From Syncephalis fuscata (Eukaryota > Zoopagomycota > Zoopagomycetes > Zoopagales > Piptocephalidaceae), in assembly GCA_025786725.1 (NCBI GenBank), contig JAHLTZ010000035.1, positions 124,001-188,000 of the forward strand: a DNA stretch of 64,000 nucleotides, written 5' to 3'. Each line of letters opens with the position of its first letter. Positions within the stretch are counted from its first letter, which is position 1. The position numbers were made by a program, and so were the translations under genes. Below, piece after piece: positions 56,476-64,000 of the stretch. Under the pieces are notes generated by a model. It was not told the DNA's origin and searched no databases. It saw only the letters and a list, made by a program, of their open reading frames with translations.

Positions 56476-57868
56476 ATTGACACACGAGTAAAACGGGTAT
56501 ATATATATATATATATGAAAGATATTACTAATAGTGAAGCGCGATATTTATAGGTGATGACGATTCAGTATAAATTTGTAGCACATTAAAGTTATGGCAC
56601 AGATAATACATCCATACAGTTGTTTACTAATACCAATCTAAAAATAACTTATTGCAAGTGTATTCAACACTCACACAGGCAAGTGCGTACTTGTAATTAA
56701 TAATTTAGTAAAGCCACTTACTAATTTACTGTATTAATATTATTGTAAAGTTTCTATTATTTCCACTGAGCCATTGTACTTTGACTCTCTATTCTTAAAC
56801 TGGGGACAAAAATATTCATAACTCAAATAAACCATCAATCATTTTTAATACAAAGAATTAATTATTGAAGCAGTGTCATATCAACTCCAATTGAATTAAT
56901 CAAAGTCTTAATTAATCAGCACAATTTTCAATATTCGATATCAGTGTTAATAAATGTTAAATAGCATCTCACGTTACTTACAATAAAATGTTACGTTTAA
57001 TTATAATGTTGATGCAATAGTGTTGGTTTGATTTTTTATGATAATAGGTGGTAAGAAACCAGAAGGTCTTGGTTTACCACTGGCATTGTACTGAATATAC
57101 TTGCATGTTTCTGCTGGCATTAACATTGCACTATTTATTCATTCATATAAACCATTGGTCTATTGCTTCATCGTCTAAAATATGATTATATTTCCTTATT
57201 TTAATAATGACACCTTTTATAGCTACACTTGTCTTTAAAAACATTGGCTTTGATTTTATTTCCTATTACACTCAGTAATTTATTGGTAGTATGTTCTATA
57301 ACAAAGCCTTTTATTTGTATATTACCATACAAAGTATCAAAAACCGAGACTAAATAATGTGCTTATTGATTATAATACAGCTATATATCTTGTGTATCTT
57401 TGATATAGTAAACGACGCAAGTAGTAATTCAAGCGGGCTAAACACCTTAAGTAATTTTCAAAGCAATATAAAAATTAACGCAAAAGTGTCGTTGCAAAGT
57501 TAATTTATCTTATAATAGCTATAAAGACTGTTGTTTATTAGAGTATAACCAACCACCAAGCCATTAAGCGCATATTCTATAAATATAAACAATACTAAAT
57601 TTGCATAATCAATAAGATTCATAACTTTTGTATCTCTTTCAATTAGTATAAATTATATTTTGCAACTAATCTACATATCGAATTTGCAACACTAAAAATA
57701 TATTATTGTTCAACTTGTGCTATTTTAAGTATTATCTATCAAGTTTTTACTGTTTTAAATAAAATTGATCAGCAATCTCAACGGCTTCCATTTTATTAAA
57801 GAAAAATGTTTGACCCACAAAAGGGAGCTTTAAAGACGTTCAATGCTATTGGGTGGTGTTTTTTAAAA
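56476..57868. other. AT-rich intergenic region with a (TA)n run
   Basis: A (TA)n microsatellite sits at about 56,499-56,517, upstream of the oxidoreductase start. The remaining 1.3 kb shows no gene, RNA or repeat that I can support. Confidence 0.45.
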
Positions 57869-58277
57869 TTACAGCTTGTCATGGAGTAAATCGGGCACAA
57901 CTAGGTTGACTATTTGGTAGAAATGCAATGTGTTAGATTAAATTTGTCTCGCTGGCTCATGTACCTACCAACAATATCAGCAATATCCCGCTCGTCATCT
58001 GGCGCGTTTATAGTGTTGCAGAGCATCACGGTTGGCACTGCCTGATCAAACTGGCTGGCGGTTGATTGCGACACCGATGCAATCACTAATGTGCCAGCAC
58101 GGGAATCTAGTTAATGCAAACATGTTAGATATTACACTACTGCTTATTCTGTAGCATACCTTGTCTATTGATGTGTGTTGCCCGTACACGCCAGGAAGCC
58201 ATATCGGTCATTGGCATGCCCGACACTGGCACAGATAGAGTTTGTGTTGGCGTTTCACTGACGCGCACAACAGTCAT
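57869..58277 (-). CDS. Small three-exon gene of unknown function
   Basis: CDS is complement(join(57869..57909, 57969..58106, 58160..58277)), 98 residues. Both introns (53 and 59 nt) have GT-AG ends, and the phases close on a stop, while each exon is less AT-rich than its surroundings. The protein starts MTVVRVSETPTQTLSVPVSG and contains RAGTLVIASVSQ and PTVMLCNTINAPDDERDIAD. No membrane segment or signal peptide. Size and strand pattern would allow a small chaperone such as a proteasome-assembly factor, but I have no firm match. Confidence 0.6.
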
Positions 58278-60032
58278 CGTGGCTGATGATTGGAACAGAG
58301 ACTGAATCAAATACTACGTGTACAAATTGTTCACACAATTTATTACTGTGCAATGAGGCGAGCTACTGCTATAAACTAGCTATTATTCGCACTTGCAGAC
58401 AAAAAAAATAATGTTTGATGATAATAATACTAAAAGGTTGGCAAGTAATAAATAGCAGTTTTATCTTTTAACTCGGGTAATAATCTGTAAATGTAACCTG
58501 GTATTTAAATATGCTATATTCATACACTTTAATGGCCATAGCAATGATAGAAAGTTTACCAAGAAACAATGGTTTACTGTATGTCTAACTGCACATTTTC
58601 ACAATCATTGCGTTGTCTTCAATGCCAAGCGCCCTAACTACTGAGAAACACAGTTTGGTCTTTTACAACAATGAAGCATAATTCGTTTACATTAGTTCTA
58701 TACCCAGAAATCTATACTATATGACCGGGTATTACGCTATTGGTGTCATTTCAATATGGTTGTCTCGAAAAGCAATTTTGGACAAATGCTACAAGGCCGT
58801 TGCAGCTCACGATACGTGCCCAAGGGCTATTCAAAAAATTTAATCTCGTTACATTTTACATCATGATGATTATCTAAATATTCTTTGTGTTATTATCATC
58901 CGGTAAAATCGGCAGCCAGTTAAATGTGGGCACTAATGTAATGAACTAACATTAGTCACACAATTCCTTCTATTTTTAACAACCAACAAATCGTTATTTT
59001 TTTAGATACTATTTGGTTAGCGTGTTGACAAATCAGTCCGATTTAATCAGTCGTCCAACAATAAATTAGTTTATACCATGGTGTTTTGACATTACATCAA
59101 TAATACTATTAATAGCCTATTGTATATTAGAATTATTAACTGCTTCAATAAAAATGTATATCGGATGAGTAGCAACGTCAGCTAGAATTGGTAAGATGTT
59201 TTTTATGTTTGTAACTAGTAATGCTTAGCCGCAATGCGTCATTTATCAACGCTCCATCCAGCATGGCATAATAAATAGCTAGCAGGTTTTTTCAAATTTT
59301 GCCCAAAAATGAATACTGATCTATTTTACAAAATGCACTTTTACTAAGTACCTGCATGCCCAATAAAGCTGTTTACGGTGGAATTGCATTTGGCATTAGA
59401 CCGATTTATATACGCAACGTTTTGTTGTATGGATCTATTATGCACATACAGATTATCGCCCGATAAATGCAAGGAAATCGATTATTACATATTGTTAGCG
59501 GATAGACCAGTAAAAAACAGATAAATGATTGGCAATGTATAGCTTTGAATAAAGCAATAATCTGAGGGCGTTGCAGCAAGTCTAAGCATAACTTTGCAAT
59601 CCTCTTATTCAAAGGCTGATATGTGCTAGCCTATCCATTGCGGTACTAGCCATAGCATCAAACATGTAAGCGTATCTATTCTATTGTTTTATTCTTTTGT
59701 TTGTTTTGCATATTCACAACAGCATGAGCATTATGTTTCGTATGAGATAGGTACTGGCATCATTGGACTCATTAAACAGCAATTGATCGGTCTTATTAAA
59801 TTATATAATATGCTTTAATGAACATGTACCAACGTTTCAAAAGCTTTGTCTATTTATCGCAAACAACTTTTAGCTTAACAATGCGGTTATTTGCCAATCT
59901 GCACCAGCAACACTTAAATATATAGCTTGTGTGGCATAAACAGCCAACAGATTCAAGCGTTTAGATACATAAACAATTCACAATTTTTTTAAATTCGTTA
60001 ACACAACATACACTACATTTATCACAATTTAA
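58278..60032. other. AT-rich intergenic region
   Basis: 1.75 kb without a supported gene. A 36-codon frame from about 58,757 with normal codon use is too short to call. No RNA gene or repeat recognised. Confidence 0.4.
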
Positions 60033-61040
60033 ATGTTACAACAATTGCTGACTGCGGCGCCCAAAGTGATTAAACTGTGTTTGATTAATGTTTATATTAT
60101 TGCATTGATGGCTGTGATTGCTAATGTATCAACAAGCAATACCATTCGTGGAAATTTGAATGGTAGGCTGTTACTATATTATATGGCTATAGCAATTACT
60201 AAGCCAAGCGATTAAATCCTCCATAGAAGACGCAACTGATCAACAATATTTAAAACTTTGCAAGTGCAGCAGATCATGATAATCATTATCGAATGGTTCA
60301 GTGGAAACAAGCGTTTAAGTTTTGCCAAATTCAATAGAATAATGCTCATGGCTTTTGAAATACAGCAATTTAATGTTTACAAATTTGACGTATTTGAGGT
60401 ATGGCTAATGTGCCATTATGTTTGACCGGCCGCTAATATGAATACTAAACTTTGTATCAAGCTGAAAAGGAACTTACTGGCTCAGATACAATTGGCAGAG
60501 AAAAAATACAACATCCAATATCTCACTCAATTCTGAGCATAACACCAAATGTTTTATATATGATTTTGTTGAAATTGTCACATTAAAAGGCTTTTAGAAA
60601 ATAAGCCTTACTATTGAAAGGCCAATCTGCTTATTCAAATAGTACCTGAAATGCTTAAAAGTAGGTGTGCAACATCATTAACCGCCAATACTGGCCAGTC
60701 ATTAGCAGATGTCATTTATTTACGAAAAACTGACAGCGCATAATCGCATATATAATGAAAGTAGCTGATTTGGCTATCAATGTAAATCATACTAATTGAT
60801 TAAACATATGCTATAGTTGCCCAGGACTCAAAGGTGCAGAACTGATGGTAATAATGGTCAATCACGACATTTCAGCTTTTATGGATCAAGCTGAAAGTAA
60901 AAAGATAAACATTATAAAAATTATAAATATCAAAGTTGATATTAATGTTGTTTATTTGGATCCTACATATTGGACGATAAAATTATCATCGCAATTAATA
61001 ATAATAGGACCAATGGTGATTTTTTGGAGCTAAAAATACA
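60033..61040 (+). pseudogene. Protein-kinase-like family, broken copy
   Basis: Follows the gene at 62,076-63,299 from end to end in the opposite direction. A signal-peptide-like start (KLCLINVYIIALMAVIANVSTS) lies at 60,070-60,150. Then come WFSGNKRLSFAKF near 60,300, AEKELTGSDTIGREK near 60,460, a lost catalytic loop near 60,820, and MVNHDISAFMDQAESKKIN near 60,855. Frameshifts, stops and a missing HxDL segment show that it is dead. Confidence 0.85.
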
Positions 61041-62075
61041 ACTCACAAAGGATAGGATGCATTTATTAAAAAAGTTATTGAATCTATGTTAAAAACATGG
61101 AAAATCAATGAATGAGCCGTAAAAAGATACAGTTGCCAAACAATTGCTTCTGCCTTTGTGAGTTGCAACTTTATTAATGGGTAATAATAGTAATAGAATG
61201 TCCACAGCCCTAGTCCACAATACATCTAGGTCGAATCCTTTCAGCAAATTATTGTTGGCTTAATACGAAATAAATAATAATTAGACAGACAAAGCAATAG
61301 TATAAATACAATATTATAACACAAAAATGTTATCATGTCGCGCTCATAAATAAAGAGCTACACAGGCTATTCATTTAACCGATCCAGCTATAGTTAATTA
61401 GTGGAAATTACTCATAAATGTTTGAGTATTATTAGTAGCATCAAATAAAAATTAATACTTTCGTTGAGTTCTAAGCTTTATTATTAAATTTTTAAGAAAC
61501 CAAATTTTTGGCATTGGCATAATAATGGGTTGTTTATTTCAAACCACATAATTAACGCATTTAATCAATTGATTAATTTTATTAGCGGTGCACTTTAATT
61601 GTTACAACTCAAATTTATTTAGTAATGATTAACTTAATGCATAAATAAATTAAAATATTATATGTTCATTCCTATCAAATACATCTGAGTAATAAATTTT
61701 GTATATTGTTAAATGTTAATTCAATAGAAAATTCAGCAATTACAATAAAATGCAGTCAGTCTAAAAATATGACTATGTAATAATATTCTAATATTTTATA
61801 TTTTAAACTGCAAATTAATACAATCACTATATTATTCTGGACATTGGTTCTGCATTCATGAGAAAATGCCATGCGCCAGTTTAGTCATTGCAAAATGTAG
61901 TTTCAAATTGCGATAACTACAGTGCATTGCTACTAAAAGTTTTTACTTAGTTTGTTGGATTAATCTAGTGGCTTAGACAGTTGCAATTTAGAAATAAACA
62001 GTATGCAATAATATTTGTGTTTTATATATTGTATTTATATTCAACTTTATGTATCTAATCATCGCCTATCTTTTA
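61041..62075. other. AT-rich intergenic region
   Basis: No gene, RNA or repeat recognised. Confidence 0.4.
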
Positions 62076-63299
62076 TTAAGCCAAAAACCGTCTGTTAAGA
62101 AGAGTCGATCCAAATAGATTGTAGGCTGCGACTGTGGATGCTCCATCGCTATTGCTGCTTAATAATAAAGCTGAAACTCGCAAAAGCATATCCAATCGTT
62201 TGGTAACTGAGCTTTTTTGCGGCTCAGTCATTGTTCCTCCGTATTTTTTAAGTCGAGATTCAATAGCTTTTGTAATAAATACGTTCAATCCTTGGCCAGC
62301 TATGGCATTTACGTTCATAAAGCCGCTTTGAGACAAATCGTTAATTGTTGTGGAAATTTCTTCATTGTCAAGGTGACCGGATCCGACTACAAGAAGATTA
62401 TTAGGAATTCCGGGATTTATAAACTTCATAGCGTTTATTTTTTGGCTTTCAGCTTGATTTAAGAAAACTGCCATGTCGTAGTCGATTATTGTTGCCGTCA
62501 GTTTTTGTGTATTTGGAATTTGAGAAACCATAACATCTATTCAATCAATTAGCATACTGTGATTTGACAGCCAATTCACTTACTTTCACTGTGTAGATCT
62601 TTATGCACGATACCAGCTTTGTGTAAATAAATGGCACCTATTGGTAGATGGTCAGTATTGATGATTTATAATGTTGCATGCTTACCCTTAAGTATTTCGG
62701 GCACTATTTGAGTAAGCAGGTTAATTTTGTCAAAATAAGTTTTTCCTTCAAGAAACACATTTAGTTTAACGCCGGCAACAAAGTTATAAACAAAGCATTT
62801 GATGCTGGCTTCAGGATTGAATGCGTATAATGGACGTTGTACATTTTCTCTGCCGACCGCATTTGAACCAATAAGCTCCTTTTCAGCTCGGCGTAAAGTC
62901 TAGTATTTGTATTATTAGCTAATTATGCATAATAGCAATAATAATAATCTAGTCATACCTCAAATGCACCAAATTCGTTAACGCTTTCTCTAATACATTT
63001 CAAAAAACCATTGACGCCATTCCATTGAACTTTAGCAAAGCTTAGTTTTTCGTCTCCACTGAACCAGCTAATACCGGTTAGTCTATGTTGCGCAGCATTT
63101 GCGGGAATATTTAGATATAGGCGGCCCGCCGCATTTTCTTCTAAAGGATCTAATCATTTGGTTTAGCAATTAATATGACTGTATAGTGTAGTTGCAACTT
63201 ACCAGTTAAATCACCAAAAGCTGCACGGCTTGTTGATACGTTGGCAAGCACGACCATCAGCACAGCGGCGGCAATGTTAAATGAGCACAGTTTAACCAT
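62076..63299 (-). CDS. Secreted protein-kinase-like protein, paralogue 2
   Basis: CDS is complement(join(62076..62536, 62584..62637, 62686..62899, 62959..63149, 63203..63299)), 338 residues; all five exons close in phase. Residues 1-25 are a clear signal peptide (MVKLCSFNIAAAVLMVVLA). Kinase-fold marks: Lys 83 in GFLKC (beta-3-like), catalytic loop IVHKDLHSEN (Asp 181, Asn 186) and IIDYD (Asp 204 or 206) in place of DFG. The glycine-rich loop is not visible. No transmembrane segment after the signal peptide, so the product should enter the secretory route. Could be an active secreted kinase, a small-molecule kinase, or an inactive fold. Two relatives lie in this window. Confidence 0.75.
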
Positions 63300-64000
63300 T
63301 TTGAATCCAGCAATTGGTTGTTGTTGTTGTTGTTGTAAGCGTAAAAATGTAATAAGCGTATTATAGCTTATGTTAGAGTATTCAAAAAAGTTGTGAGTTG
63401 ATAGTGTCTCTAAGCATCTAAATTTGCCAGCTATTTATATTGTGTAAATTACATATTCAAGACTATCTGCTAGTATAGATGAGCAAAGAACCACGTCGTT
63501 AAACTAAGGACTGTTTAAAATTAACCGGTAATATTTGAAACGATGTTATGTGTTTATTTAGAATGTTCCTATAACTTGGTAAAATCTGTTGGCTACATTA
63601 AAATAAGGCCAATACTACGGCTGTTTGTTTTGAATAATTTGAAAGGCCCATGGTGATTAGCATCAAATACAAACTACAGCCAAAACGACATAAAACGTTA
63701 TCAAACTCTATCACTTTGATATGGCTAAAATGGTAGCTTATGCTGTGCCAAATAGAATAGCATAGCCAGTGACAGCCATCTAGCATTTTGCCGTGGTATT
63801 GCTATTGCAGAAACATTTATGCACATGTATCTTAAAATTACGCTGCATAATTGAATATTGGATACTGACAACTTGGCTAGTGATGTCTATTTCATTGCAA
63901 CGTAGCATTGAAACACTGTATAAGGAATTTAGCCATGCAGATTGTTACCAAAACAACAGGTTATATTTTGATTGATGCCTTTGGTATTCTATAAAATAAC
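63300..64000. other. Upstream region of the kinase-like gene
   Basis: A (GTT)n run lies at 63,317-63,335, in the 5' leader just before the start codon. Beyond it only AT-rich DNA with no supported gene. Confidence 0.45.

Noticed and set aside
1-64000. tRNA, rRNA and CRISPR arrays
   Set aside because: I looked for T-loop and A-box words, rRNA-like blocks and regularly spaced repeats and found none that hold up.

Overview
Organism: the window is eukaryotic and fungal. The genes carry many short introns (about 45-75 nt, GTAAGT-like donors, TACTAAC-like branch sites, TAG/CAG acceptors), the intergenic DNA is very AT-rich, and the gene set is typical of fungi: MCM2, YJU2, eIF3i, an M1 aminopeptidase, a UPF0590/DUF1769 protein, an RGS protein, a PDR-type ABC transporter, a hemerythrin-like protein and a Ty3/Gypsy element. 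My guess is an early-diverging lineage (Zoopagomycota or Mucoromycota); this is inference, not proof.

Layout. 1-7.1 kb: housekeeping genes, MCM2 (-, cut by the window edge), YJU2 (+) and the M1 aminopeptidase (-). 7.8-10.7 kb: decayed members of an F-box family and of a small zinc-ribbon family. 10.8-14.8 kb: RGS protein with a repeated KLxxFFG motif (-). 16-18.7 kb: eIF3i and a DUF1769 protein (+). 18.9-20 kb: protein-kinase-like gene (-). 21.2-22.8 kb: unrecognised acidic protein (-). 24-33.3 kb: a mirror-image block, foldback element / ENT nucleoside transporter (-) / F-box gene (+) / second ENT gene (+) / foldback element. 34.2-39.1 kb: full-size PDR-type ABC transporter (+). 39.6-53.4 kb: one very large minus-strand gene of about 28 exons. 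It joins seven zinc ribbons, two ZZ-like fingers, an extended PHD finger, a GATA-like finger and a prokaryote-type DNA methylase domain. It is split by a 5.5-kb Ty3/Gypsy retrotransposon at 43,703-49,199. 54.4-58.3 kb: hemerythrin-like protein (+), quinone oxidoreductase (-) and a small three-exon gene (-). 60-63.3 kb: a broken (+) and an intact (-) copy of the kinase-like family, the intact one with a signal peptide.

Main points. The most interesting object is the methylase/zinc-finger gene: a possible chromatin-targeted DNA methyltransferase of a type not usual in eukaryotes. The retrotransposon inside it has identical 193-bp LTRs and a perfect 5-bp target duplication (CGGAC), so the insertion is very recent and cuts the PHD coding exon. 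A second family worth attention is the secreted protein-kinase-like family, which keeps HxDL...N and DYD motifs.

Caution on sequence quality: at least eleven conserved genes or exons are broken by shifts that can all be repaired by adding one base, often in a short homopolymer. This one-sided pattern looks like a deletion bias of the assembly and not gene decay. Genes with such shifts are described here as probably intact.
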